Source: Ornithinibacillus massiliensis (GTDB lineage: Bacteria; Bacillota; Bacilli; Bacillales; Amphibacillaceae). From it: 64,000 bases of DNA. The DNA lies in contig NZ_JAGXBY010000003.1 of assembly GCF_018310345.1 (NCBI RefSeq), forward strand, positions 1 through 64,000, given 5' to 3'. Positions 17,652 through 26,320 of this stretch are shown in pieces; the stretch's first letter is position 1; each line of letters opens with the position of its first letter. A program made the position numbers and the translations under genes. The notes beneath the pieces were generated by a model. The model was not told the origin of the DNA. It was given only the letters and a program-made list of their open reading frames with translations, and searched no databases.

Positions 17652-18254
17652 CTAGCTACCTCCTTCTCTTGTCTTTATATACCGTTCTAAATCCTCTTGA
17701 TAATTAATATTACGAAATGGGTCAGCATCATCAATTTCCACATAAGCTACCTGACTGTTTTGAAATAGTTGCCTCGGAGCAAGCTCATTACAGCGAAGTT
17801 GCTCCTTAATTTTCTCCTTTATGGAATAATGAAATATCGATATAAGAGGCTCCATTCTTCCATTTACAATTGGTACAATCGCTTCTTTTCCAGCTCCAAT
17901 ATGTTCAAGAAGAATCTCATATGTTCTCGTATTAATAAATGGTATATCGATTGGAGAAATGAAATACCACTCACTTGTTAGATGCTCCATTCCTGAATAA
18001 ATACCTGCTAGTGGCCCCTGTCCAGCTATGTCAGGGTTATCTGTAATAATTTTCACACTAGTACCTTCACTAGTGAATTTAGTAATTAATTCACTACTGG
18101 AAACGAGAACAATTGATTCCACTAGGGGTTCCATCGCAGCTATCGTATGTTGATAGAAAGGAATCCCATCCTTCTCAGCAAATGCCTTTGGCGAACCGAA
18201 TCTACTAGATTTTCCACCGGCTACTATAATTCCTGATACGCCTTTTCCCATCAT
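17652..18254 (-). CDS. mobA: Molybdenum cofactor guanylyltransferase MobA
   Basis: Transfers GMP from GTP to Mo-molybdopterin, giving the guanine dinucleotide form used by DMSO-reductase-family enzymes such as the neighbouring FdhF-type protein. The 200-residue protein shows the nucleotidyl-transferase motif IIVAGGKSSRFGSPKAF at the N-terminus and the metal-binding SPIDIPF. Its start overlaps the mobB stop by four bases. Confidence 0.92.
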   Translation of the reverse strand: MMGKGVSGIIVAGGKSSRFGSPKAFAEKDGIPFYQHTIAAMEPLVESIVLVSSSELITKFTSEGTSVKIITDNPDIAGQGPLAGIYSGMEHLTSEWYFISPIDIPFINTRTYEILLEHIGAGKEAIVPIVNGRMEPLISIFHYSIKEKIKEQLRCNELAPRQLFQNSQVAYVEIDDADPFRNINYQEDLERYIKTREGGS

Positions 18255-18754
18255 AACCAGCCCTCTCTATAGTTATGATATACCCAAGTACATATGCTAT
18301 TGGTTTCATCGAAATGAAATATAGGGTAAGGAACGGCAGATGCATTAATTTCAGCTGTGGTTATAATCCCGATGACATTTTGTAGGGATGAAATTAAGGA
18401 TAACTCTTCTTCATTCTTTAATAGAACTAGCTTGGGAAAAGTTAGTTTTTTAAACCCTTCTAATAGTAAGAACTCTACTCCTAATTGTTGATAAATAAGA
18501 AGAATATCTTGAATTTGCCAATCCCCTGAATGTGATACTTGTAATACATCCTCACCTAGTACTCCAGCGACATATGCACCAGCTTGTTTATGCTGTTCAC
18601 TATCTGTTTTCTCTAAACCAATTGGTAGTCCACCATGTCCATGGTGCTTGAGTGAAGCAATCCTTATTCCTTCGCTTGCTAAGTACGTAATCAATTCCTT
18701 TGCAATAGTCGTTTTTCCACTATTTTTATATCCTACAACTTGTAGAATGACCAT
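18251..18754 (-). CDS. mobB: Molybdopterin-guanine dinucleotide biosynthesis adaptor MobB
   Basis: GTP-binding partner of MobA. The 167-residue protein begins with a P-loop, GYKNSGKTTIAKELI, followed by SLKHHGHGG, both characteristic of MobB. It lies two bases after moaD and overlaps mobA, so the genes are tightly coupled. Confidence 0.92.
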   Translation of the reverse strand: MVILQVVGYKNSGKTTIAKELITYLASEGIRIASLKHHGHGGLPIGLEKTDSEQHKQAGAYVAGVLGEDVLQVSHSGDWQIQDILLIYQQLGVEFLLLEGFKKLTFPKLVLLKNEEELSLISSLQNVIGIITTAEINASAVPYPIFHFDETNSICTWVYHNYREGWL

Positions 18755-18756
18755 GC

Positions 18757-18990
18757 TTATCCCCCACTTACTGGTGGGATAAACGCAACAATATCCCCTG
18801 AAGAAACAGTATCTGTTGGCAGTGCATACTCCTCATTAACAGCTGTCATCACATGATCTAGTTGTGGTATAGCGTATTCCATCTTCAATTTTCCCTTTAA
18901 TTCCGTAATTGTTATCCCAGACTCTTCCATAATCAATCGATCTTTCCCTATAGCTTCTTGCAATTGGGCAAAAAATAGAACTGTAATCAT
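18757..18990 (-). CDS. moaD: Molybdopterin synthase sulfur carrier subunit MoaD
   Basis: Ubiquitin-fold sulfur carrier of molybdopterin synthase. The 77-residue chain ends in PPVSGG; the terminal Gly-Gly is adenylated by MoeB and then thiocarboxylated. AGGAGG precedes the ATG. It pairs with MoaE, encoded 12 bases upstream. Confidence 0.93.
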   Translation of the reverse strand: MITVLFFAQLQEAIGKDRLIMEESGITITELKGKLKMEYAIPQLDHVMTAVNEEYALPTDTVSSGDIVAFIPPVSGG

Positions 18991-19002
18991 TCTGCTACCT
19001 CC

Positions 19003-19458
19003 TTAGGATGGTTCACCATTTGGATAAGCGTTCTGTTCAAGCTGATCTCCAATCCATGTTTCTCCATCGTCCCAATGTTCTTTCTTCCATATCGGCACAA
19101 TTTGTTTTATTCTCTCAATCGCAAATTCATTGGCCTCATAGGCTGCTTTTCGATGTGGAGAGGATACTGCTATTACAACCGCTATCTCGGAAATAGTTAG
19201 TTTTCCAATCCGATGGGTAATGGCAACCTCTGTATCTGGCCACCTTTCTTGAATTTCTTTCCCTATCTGGGCAAGTTTCTTCACTGCCATCGTTTTATAG
19301 GCTTGATACTCTAAAAAAATTGTCCTTCTGCCATCTGTCCACTCACGAACTGTTCCTAGAAAAGTTGTAATAGCACCAGCTTTTCTTCTCGTTACTTTTT
19401 CAATAATCTTCTCAACTTGAATTGGTTCCTCGAGAATTTCATACATATCTTCCTTCAT
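19003..19458 (-). CDS. moaE: Molybdopterin synthase catalytic subunit MoaE
   Basis: Catalytic subunit that, with MoaD thiocarboxylate, puts the dithiolene sulfurs into precursor Z. The 151-residue protein has FLGTVREWTDGR and the C-terminal PIWKKEHWDDGETWIGD, whose lysines are part of the active site. It overlaps the 3' end of moeA by 20 bases. Confidence 0.93.
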   Translation of the reverse strand: MKEDMYEILEEPIQVEKIIEKVTRRKAGAITTFLGTVREWTDGRRTIFLEYQAYKTMAVKKLAQIGKEIQERWPDTEVAITHRIGKLTISEIAVVIAVSSPHRKAAYEANEFAIERIKQIVPIWKKEHWDDGETWIGDQLEQNAYPNGEPS

Positions 19459-20761
19459 TTCGTTTACTCCTTTTAGAATGAATATCTTGTTTTATAAAGC
19501 TATCAAACGATACACCTTCTTGATCCTCAAGTAAAATAACGGAGACCTCCATCCCTGCTTCATATCCCCTAGATCCACCTGGAAGCTGAATGAGGATATC
19601 AGCCTGCCCCAATGAAGAAACGACATTCGATTTATCCAATCCAATTGGATTTGCTATTAACCTACCATCTTTAAACCCTAAGTGGCCACGAACAAACCTA
19701 TCAAAAGGATTCGCTTTCTTAAAGTCAGCTCCTAAGATAGCCACTTCCTTCTTTAAAAACGGTGTATTAGTATGTAAAAATTCACGGATAATGGGCCTAG
19801 TAAACAATTCAAATCCGACATAACAGGCTGATGGATTGCCAGATAATCCAAATAAAAGCTGGCCATTGTATTCCACTATAGTCGTTACACTCCCTGGACG
19901 CATCGCAATTTTATTACATAATACGTTGGCACCTAATTTCTCATAGATTTCGGGAAGATAATCGTAATCCCCAACGGAAACTCCACCAGTAGTAATTAAA
20001 AAATCCACCTTATCCAAGGCTTCTGACACCTGGATAAAGCATGTATCAAAATCATCTGAGAACTGGCCAAGATAGATTGGTTCTCCCCCCGCTCTTTTCA
20101 CTTGAGCATACACCATATAGGCGTTACTATTCCGTATTTTACCAGGTTCAAGAGATTGACCGACCTCTAATAGTTCACTTCCAGTAGCTATGATTCCGAC
20201 TTTTGGTTTTACACTGACCGGAACTTCTTTGTACCCAAAGGTAGCAAGTAAAGCTACAATCCCCGGATTTATAAAAGTTCCCTTTGATGCCAATACCGTA
20301 CCTTTTTTTGTATCCTCTCCTGTAAATGAAATATTTTCCCCTGCCTTAGAGCTACGCTTTAAATCAAAATATGCTACTCCATTCACTTCATATTCGGTTG
20401 CTAGCTCAAGCATCACAACGGCATCACAGCCCTTAGGAATCATGGCACCAGTCATAATACGAACAGCCTGTTTCTTTCCAACTTCCTCTTGAAATACACT
20501 TCCGGCACCTATTTCCCCGATAACTTCAAAAGTTACTGGGTTACTTCTTGAAGCACCCACTGTATCCATTGCACGAACTGCAAAACCATCATATGGTGAG
20601 CGGTCAAAAAAAGGCACATCATGGTCAGCAATTAAATCTTGACCAAGAAAATGCCCATAGGAATCTTCAATTGGCACATACTGTACACTTCCAGTTTTTT
20701 TATAGTTCATCATTCGTTGGATTGCATCCTGAACCTTGATAGGTTTTCTTCTTTCTACCAT
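19439..20761 (-). CDS. moeA: Molybdopterin molybdenumtransferase MoeA
   Basis: Inserts molybdate into adenylated molybdopterin. The 440-residue protein (family about 400-430) contains the DVPFFDRSPYDGFAVRA segment, RIMTGAMIPKGCDAVV, the conserved ITTGGVSVGDYDYL and FGLSGNPSACYVGFE. The last 20 residues are basic and run into moaE. AGGAGGGG precedes the ATG. Confidence 0.93.
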   Translation of the reverse strand: MVERRKPIKVQDAIQRMMNYKKTGSVQYVPIEDSYGHFLGQDLIADHDVPFFDRSPYDGFAVRAMDTVGASRSNPVTFEVIGEIGAGSVFQEEVGKKQAVRIMTGAMIPKGCDAVVMLELATEYEVNGVAYFDLKRSSKAGENISFTGEDTKKGTVLASKGTFINPGIVALLATFGYKEVPVSVKPKVGIIATGSELLEVGQSLEPGKIRNSNAYMVYAQVKRAGGEPIYLGQFSDDFDTCFIQVSEALDKVDFLITTGGVSVGDYDYLPEIYEKLGANVLCNKIAMRPGSVTTIVEYNGQLLFGLSGNPSACYVGFELFTRPIIREFLHTNTPFLKKEVAILGADFKKANPFDRFVRGHLGFKDGRLIANPIGLDKSNVVSSLGQADILIQLPGGSRGYEAGMEVSVILLEDQEGVSFDSFIKQDIHSKRSKRNEGRYV

Positions 20762-20771
20762 GTTGCCCCTC

Positions 20772-21782
20772 CTATCCCACTAGTTGATAATATATATTTC
20801 TTGCCTGTTCAATTGAATTCGTTCCATGAATTAACACTCTACCATCCTTGAATATTACAACCCGAAATGAGTGATAATCGACTGAAAGTAAAAAATCATT
20901 TTGATGAACCGTTCCAATTTCGCTTAATCGTCTAGCAAGTTCTTCCATATGTACTTCTCGTTTCGACCGAACTTGAACCGTATTTCTCCCACAAAGAACT
21001 TCCATTTTGGTTTGTGACTCATAGGTTAGTTTCGGATATATAGGATTCTCCCCACATGTAGGACAAGTATTTTTCTTTGCACGTTTAATGTCCATGGTGT
21101 GAAACATATTATTCCATAAATCAAAGGTTACTAGCTTCGTACGTAGAGATTCATCATCCTCTACTAAGATTTTTAATGCCTCCGCTTGCTGAAGTGCGAC
21201 AACCATTTGTACAGCCGGGGAGATGACCCCTACTGAATCACAGGTTGCACCTGAAGCTGGTGTTGCATCAAGTAAACATTGTAAGCAAGGTGTTTCTTGA
21301 GGTACGATGGTATAACTCATCCCTGTACTACCGACACACGAGCCAAATATCCATGGAATGGTATATTGATGGATTAAATCATTAATAACAAAACGAATAT
21401 CAAAATTATCCGTAGCATCAATAACTAAGTCCACATCCTCCATCAATGGTGGCAAATTCGAACTCGTACCATCCATGACATACGCATTAATCGTGACGGA
21501 AGAATTGATGTTAAGTAAGTGTTCTTTAGCAGCTATCGCTTTCGGTAATTGCTTCAAACAATCTTCCTCAGTAAATAGCTGTTGTCTTTGTAAATTACTT
21601 ATCTCGACATAATCCCGATCAACGATGGACAGCCTACCTATTCCAGCTCGCACTAAGCTTTCTGCATTCATCGTTCCAAGTGCGCCACATCCAATAATTA
21701 ACACGTGCTTACTCTGTATCTTTTTTTGACCACTTACTCCGATTGGTTTGTATAATTCCTGGCGCGAATAACGATCCTTCAT
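20772..21782 (-). CDS. moeB: MoeB/ThiF-type adenylyltransferase
   Basis: E1-like enzyme that adenylates the C-terminal glycine of MoaD (or ThiS). The protein of about 336 residues has the nucleotide-binding IIGCGALGTMNAESL, the catalytic FGSCVGSTGMSY region, CLQC and CPTC zinc ligands, and an extra C-terminal domain of about 80 residues that is not an obvious rhodanese. The ATG at 21782 follows GTGAGGGA; an upstream TTG at 21815 overlapping the moaA stop is an alternative. Operon context favours MoeB over ThiF. Confidence 0.88.
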   Translation of the reverse strand: MKDRYSRQELYKPIGVSGQKKIQSKHVLIIGCGALGTMNAESLVRAGIGRLSIVDRDYVEISNLQRQQLFTEEDCLKQLPKAIAAKEHLLNINSSVTINAYVMDGTSSNLPPLMEDVDLVIDATDNFDIRFVINDLIHQYTIPWIFGSCVGSTGMSYTIVPQETPCLQCLLDATPASGATCDSVGVISPAVQMVVALQQAEALKILVEDDESLRTKLVTFDLWNNMFHTMDIKRAKKNTCPTCGENPIYPKLTYESQTKMEVLCGRNTVQVRSKREVHMEELARRLSEIGTVHQNDFLLSVDYHSFRVVIFKDGRVLIHGTNSIEQARNIYYQLVG

Positions 21783-21811
21783 TGACTTTCCCTCACTTAA
21801 GTAAGATAATA

Positions 21812-22819
21812 TCAACCACCGATATAGGACATTTCAATTTTTTCTTTATTTCTTGAGGATTCTTCTGTTCTCTCATCGGAATATCTGTCCGTTCGATTTT
21901 GCCAAATTGCTATGATTTGTTTCTCTAATTCCTCATCTGTAGCCCCTGAGCGAATTAGTTCTTTCAAATCGAATCCACTTGCAGCGAACAAGCAAGTATA
22001 GACCTTACCATCTGCTGCAATTCGAGCTCTTGTACACGTCGAGCAAAAGGATTCCGAAACCGAAGTAATAAAACCAACCTCTACTTTACTACCTACGTAC
22101 CGGTAGCGCTTTGCTACTTCCCCTACATATGCAGGGTCGACAGGCTCTAAATCAAAATGGTCTGTTAACTGGTCATAGATTTCTCTTTTTGTCACTACTT
22201 TACTAAAATCCCAACCATTCGTACTGCCAACATCCATAAATTCGATAAACCTTAATGAAATACCTTTATTTTTAAAAAACTTAGCCATTGGAATAATCTC
22301 CTGATCATTCATACCCTTTTTTACAACCATATTCACTTTTACATCAAGGCCCACTTGTAGAGCCTTTTCCATACCTTGTATTACTCTATTCGTACTTACG
22401 CCACTTTCATTAATCAATTGAAATAAATCATTATCAAGAGCATCTAAACTAACATTAACCCGTTTTAAGCCAGCCGCTTTTATCGATACAGCCATTTTCT
22501 CTAGTAATGTAGCATTAGTTGTTAAACCAATATCTTGTAACCCTTCAATGGCAGATAATCTAGCTATTAAGTTGGATAGATCTCTACGCAATAATGGTTC
22601 TCCACCTGTAATACGAATCTTTTTAACACCTAACTTCACAAATGTCTTCGCTAGTCTCTCAATCTCTTCAAATGTTAGTAAATGACTTTTAGGTAAGAAT
22701 GGATAGTTTTTCCCAAATATTTCCTTAGGCATACAATATGTACAACGAAAATTACAACGATCTGTTACGGAAATACGCAAATCCTGTATGGGACGACCAA
22801 ATTTATCCGTAATATTCAT
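21812..22819 (-). CDS. moaA: GTP 3',8-cyclase MoaA
   Basis: Radical SAM enzyme for the first step of molybdenum-cofactor synthesis. The 335-residue protein has the N-terminal cluster motif [10 protein letters not shown], the second cluster ([10 protein letters not shown], with a later TCLF cysteine) and the C-terminal SYIGG, whose Gly-Gly tail enters the active site. It starts 13 bases after the end of a broken reading frame; GGAGG lies before the ATG. First intact gene of the moaA-moaB operon. Confidence 0.95.
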   Translation of the reverse strand: MNITDKFGRPIQDLRISVTDRCNFRCTYCMPKEIFGKNYPFLPKSHLLTFEEIERLAKTFVKLGVKKIRITGGEPLLRRDLSNLIARLSAIEGLQDIGLTTNATLLEKMAVSIKAAGLKRVNVSLDALDNDLFQLINESGVSTNRVIQGMEKALQVGLDVKVNMVVKKGMNDQEIIPMAKFFKNKGISLRFIEFMDVGSTNGWDFSKVVTKREIYDQLTDHFDLEPVDPAYVGEVAKRYRYVGSKVEVGFITSVSESFCSTCTRARIAADGKVYTCLFAASGFDLKELIRSGATDEELEKQIIAIWQNRTDRYSDERTEESSRNKEKIEMSYIGG

Positions 22820-22832
22820 GCGTATCGGCCTC

Positions 22833-23060
22833 CTAATGACCTGTTTTGACTAAAAATGGTGGGATAATAGAAAAAGATCTAACGAAAGCCTTAGCATTCG
22901 CTATATTATCCTTAGAAAATTCCAACGGCGTATGGACTGGTGAGCCAAACATTCTCAAAAGAGATAATGGCTCACCAAATTTATGTTTCAAACAATTACC
23001 CACCCATGTAGCAATTCAGTAGAAATCCACTTTTATTCTATCTCCACGCCATTCAAGCAT
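22833..23060 (-). pseudogene. Remnant reading frame between fdhD and moaA
   Basis: From an ATG at 23060 (overlapping the fdhD stop) the frame reads MLEWRGDRIKVDFY, then an in-frame TGA (23018-23016), then 60 more residues to a TAG at 22833. The distal part includes KHKFGEPLSLLRMFGSPVH and KDNIANAKAF, which resembles the N-terminus of PLP-dependent Orn/DAP/Arg decarboxylase-type proteins (an FGSPLHV-like block followed by an N-x-x-A-F helix). It is far too short for that family and has no downstream domain, so it looks like decayed coding DNA. The family assignment is inference; protein-like composition is what I see. Confidence 0.4.
22939..22976 (-). repeat. Hairpin in the moaA upstream region
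   Basis: GGTGAGCC (22939-22946) pairs perfectly with GGCTCACC (22969-22976), and TCTC/GAGA (22953-22964) forms an inner stem over AAAA. It lies 120-157 bases upstream of moaA within the remnant frame. No T-run follows; it may mark mRNA processing or attenuation, or be chance in decayed DNA. Confidence 0.5.
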
Positions 23061-23868
23061 GGTATTTGCTATTGCTACTTACTTCTTTAATCCTAGATGG
23101 ATGTGTATAAACGTTCATTTTATTTTCTCTGGCAAAACCAATTGCTGTAATACCTAGATCATTTGCTAGATTTAATGCTAGATCTGTTGGTGCTGACTTA
23201 GACAATAATATTCCAACACCAATCTTGGATATCTTAAGCAGTACTTCCGATGAGATACGACCACTAAATACGATAAGTTTATCTGCTAATGGGATATGAT
23301 TCTGTAATACACTACCATACACTTTATCTAGTGCATTATGCCTTCCTATATCGGTACGAATCTCTAACAAATCTTCTGGTGTTGCAAGTGCTGCATTGTG
23401 AACACCGCCAGTTCTTTTAAATTGTTCAGAACGTTCTTGTAAGTCTTTCATAAGATTATAGCATTGTTCTACAGATAACGATAATGAACTCGTTATCGTT
23501 TTAGCAGTTTTGACATCACTTTTAAAGTAAAACTGTCTACTTTTCCCACAACACGAACCAATAAATCGTTTGGAATAATCCTGCTCTCGCAAGTTTATTT
23601 GGTTATATAAGTCGACATAGGCAAATCCGCCCACCTGATCTATCGAAAGGTTTTTAATTTCCTTGAATAGGCGAATAATCCCCTCTGAAGCCAGAAATCC
23701 TACTACAAGCTCTTCTAAATTAGTTGGGGAACAGAGCATTGTTGCAAATTCTTCCCCATTCAAAATAATGGTTAAAGGAAACTCTATAGCAATCTCCTCT
23801 TCCACTTCTAACGCCTCTCTACCATGAAAACGAACTATCTCCCAACTATCCTGATTGATATCATTCAT
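23053..23868 (-). CDS. fdhD: Formate dehydrogenase accessory sulfurtransferase FdhD
   Basis: FdhD passes sulfur from a cysteine desulfurase to bis-MGD so that formate dehydrogenase becomes active. The 271-residue protein has the catalytic Cys pair in FIGSCCGKS, the FKRTGGVHNAAL block and DIGRHNALDKVYG. It starts ten bases after the molybdoenzyme gene, which it probably serves. Confidence 0.93.
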   Translation of the reverse strand: MNDINQDSWEIVRFHGREALEVEEEIAIEFPLTIILNGEEFATMLCSPTNLEELVVGFLASEGIIRLFKEIKNLSIDQVGGFAYVDLYNQINLREQDYSKRFIGSCCGKSRQFYFKSDVKTAKTITSSLSLSVEQCYNLMKDLQERSEQFKRTGGVHNAALATPEDLLEIRTDIGRHNALDKVYGSVLQNHIPLADKLIVFSGRISSEVLLKISKIGVGILLSKSAPTDLALNLANDLGITAIGFARENKMNVYTHPSRIKEVSSNSKYHA

Positions 23869-23878
23869 CGTCTCACCT

Positions 23879-26230
23879 TCATTGTGGTTCCATTTCTAAT
23901 TCTTCTATACGTTTTTCCACGTACTTGGTATCTTTTTGGGCATAGTAGGTTTCCGCTTTCTCCACAATGACTGCAGTATTATATTCTGGTATTCCAGCAA
24001 AGCTCTCATAGACACCCTTAGGAATTAAGGAATTTCCTTCAGGCCAATGTACTTCCAAATTACCAGACCGTACTGGGACAAATTTTGCACGTCCAGTAAA
24101 TGACCCATGCTGATTAAAGACGACAATTGCATCTCCCTCTTGAATACCAAGTTCTTTTCCATCCTTTTTGTTCATTAGTACATCAAATCGATCTGCAGCA
24201 TTAAACGGATCTTTCTCATGATAAATCATCGAATTAAATTGTTTTCCCCGTCGAGTAGTTACATAAAAATGTCCTTCAGGTTTTCGTAATTCCGGTAATT
24301 CAACCGTAATTAAATTCCCTTTTCCATCAGGTGATGGACAGATACCACCTTCACATAACCATGCTCCTCCCCATTGGAACAGATCACCCTTTTTCTTTAG
24401 ATGTTGAATCCCATCATAGTTTGGTGCTGCCTTAGCAATCTCTTCACGTATTTCAGAGGCATCCTTAAAATCAACTAATTCTTTCCTATCCGGTCTAACT
24501 CTTTTTGCTAAATCAATATATATTTCCCATTCTGCTCGCGCTTCTTCAATTCTAGGTCCTTTAATTTCTGGTGAGAAATAGACCATTCTTTCTGTTGAAG
24601 TAGATGTTCCTCCACCAGGCTGCTCATACCGCGTCATAGCAGGTAAAACGAGAACAGCCTCTTTGGCATCTAGTAGTGTCGAGGTATTCAAGATAATATC
24701 TTGATGCACTCGTAAATCAATATTTTCCAAACTGTCCTTCACAAAATCTGGATCTGGCATCGTTTCTAAGAAATTTCCACCAGACATATAATAGAGCTTT
24801 AATTTTCTTTCATGCTGTTCTGGCAATAGTGCATTTTCCAAGGAAACCCCAACAATATCTCCTTGCCATTGTGGGATATCAAATCGCCAAATTTGTTCTA
24901 TTCGCTTCCTGTTATTTTCATCCAGACCTCCACCTGGTAAGGAGAATGGATCTGCTCCCATTTCGGAAGAGCCTTGCACCCCAGAGTGCCCACGGATTGG
25001 CATTAAGCCACAGTGCTCTCTACCGAGAAAGCCTCTAAGCAATGCTAAATTCGCTACTTGTGATATATTATCTGTACCAAATCGATGCTGCGTAAGGCCC
25101 ATCGACCAAACAAAAACCGCAGAGCTTGATTTGGCAAGTAAGTGAGCTAATTCTAGCATCCTCTCTTTCGAAATACCCGAGGATTTTTCTAATTGCTTCC
25201 AATTATAGGATTTTACTTTTGCTTGCAATTCTGCTAAGCCATTTACATGATTGTTTATAAAATTGTGATCAAGGGCTGATCCTGGTTCACGTTCTTCCAT
25301 TTCAAACCAATGCTTCATTATTCCATGCATAAAGGCGATATCACCACCAATATTAATCTGGTAGAAATCATCTGCAATCTTCGTTCCGAACAGTGCTGAT
25401 TCTGGAATGGAAGGAACCCAATACCGATCCATTGCCGGCTCATGGTATGGATTAATAATGATGATTTTGGTTCCTTTACGTTTAGCTGCATACATATATT
25501 TCGTGGATACAGGCTGATTATTAGCAGCGACAGATCCCCAGAATACGAGGACATCTGTACCAATCCAGTCTTTATAATTACAAGTAGAAGCTCCCACACC
25601 AATAGAGCGGCTCAACGCCGTTTTAGATGGTGAATGGCAGATACGTGAAGCATTATCTACATTATTTACTCCTAAAAAACGAGAAACCTTTGCTAACGTG
25701 TAATATACTTCATTTGTTATTCCCCTCGAGGTTGTATAAAACGCAGCTTGTTTCGGATTAATCGCTTTCATTTTATCCGCGATCCTATCTAGGGCGTCAT
25801 CCCATGATATTCGTCTAAAATTTCGGTCCCCCGGCTTACGGATTAATGGATAAGGAATTCTTCCTAGCTTACGAAGTTCTGTACTACTCATCTTTTGCAG
25901 TTCTTTTATATCAGCATGTAAAATATCTTCCTTTATTGGCCCCATCGTATTCAGACGAAGTACATTCAATCTTGTCGTACATACATGTGGACCCTTTAAT
26001 GTTTGATCTTTAAGCCCAGCAACACCTAGTGCACAACCATCACATACACCCTGCGTAAGAATTCGAGTTGCGTATGGTAGGTTATCCTTATTCTCCCACA
26101 CCACTTTCATCGTATCTCGAATATGATGTGGTTTTACTTTTCCTAATCCAAATGGTACTTTACTTACCCAAAGCTTAGGATCAGGCTTCTTCGATATTTT
26201 GATCGGACCAGTATGCTTCGTTTTTCCCAA
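23879..26230 (-). CDS. FdhF/YdeP-family molybdopterin oxidoreductase (formate dehydrogenase-like)
   Basis: A 783-residue bis-MGD enzyme of the DMSO-reductase superfamily. N-terminal cysteines (CDGCALG at 63-66 and HVC at 84) may hold an iron-sulfur cluster, though the spacing differs from the classical FdhF set. Cys198 in the RICHSPSK motif is placed like the Mo-ligating Cys/SeCys of formate dehydrogenases. The C-terminal dinucleotide-binding domain contains FYVTTRRGKQFNSM. TTG start after AAAGGAGGAG. The adjacent fdhD, a formate/oxalate-type transporter and the cofactor genes argue for formate as substrate; this is inferred. Confidence 0.85.
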   Translation of the reverse strand: MGKTKHTGPIKISKKPDPKLWVSKVPFGLGKVKPHHIRDTMKVVWENKDNLPYATRILTQGVCDGCALGVAGLKDQTLKGPHVCTTRLNVLRLNTMGPIKEDILHADIKELQKMSSTELRKLGRIPYPLIRKPGDRNFRRISWDDALDRIADKMKAINPKQAAFYTTSRGITNEVYYTLAKVSRFLGVNNVDNASRICHSPSKTALSRSIGVGASTCNYKDWIGTDVLVFWGSVAANNQPVSTKYMYAAKRKGTKIIIINPYHEPAMDRYWVPSIPESALFGTKIADDFYQINIGGDIAFMHGIMKHWFEMEEREPGSALDHNFINNHVNGLAELQAKVKSYNWKQLEKSSGISKERMLELAHLLAKSSSAVFVWSMGLTQHRFGTDNISQVANLALLRGFLGREHCGLMPIRGHSGVQGSSEMGADPFSLPGGGLDENNRKRIEQIWRFDIPQWQGDIVGVSLENALLPEQHERKLKLYYMSGGNFLETMPDPDFVKDSLENIDLRVHQDIILNTSTLLDAKEAVLVLPAMTRYEQPGGGTSTSTERMVYFSPEIKGPRIEEARAEWEIYIDLAKRVRPDRKELVDFKDASEIREEIAKAAPNYDGIQHLKKKGDLFQWGGAWLCEGGICPSPDGKGNLITVELPELRKPEGHFYVTTRRGKQFNSMIYHEKDPFNAADRFDVLMNKKDGKELGIQEGDAIVVFNQHGSFTGRAKFVPVRSGNLEVHWPEGNSLIPKGVYESFAGIPEYNTAVIVEKAETYYAQKDTKYVEKRIEELEMEPQ

Positions 26231-26320
26231 AACGTTCTCCTCCTTTATAACTGGTTGAGATACACATGTAGGGTCAAACTCCTTATTAGAAGTCGCGACC
26301 CTTTTTTGATTGCCAATATG

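Noticed and set aside
23016..23018. Selenocysteine codon in the fdhD-moaA remnant
   Set aside because: No hairpin of SECIS type lies directly after TGA, and the adjacent molybdoenzyme uses Cys at the Mo-ligand position.
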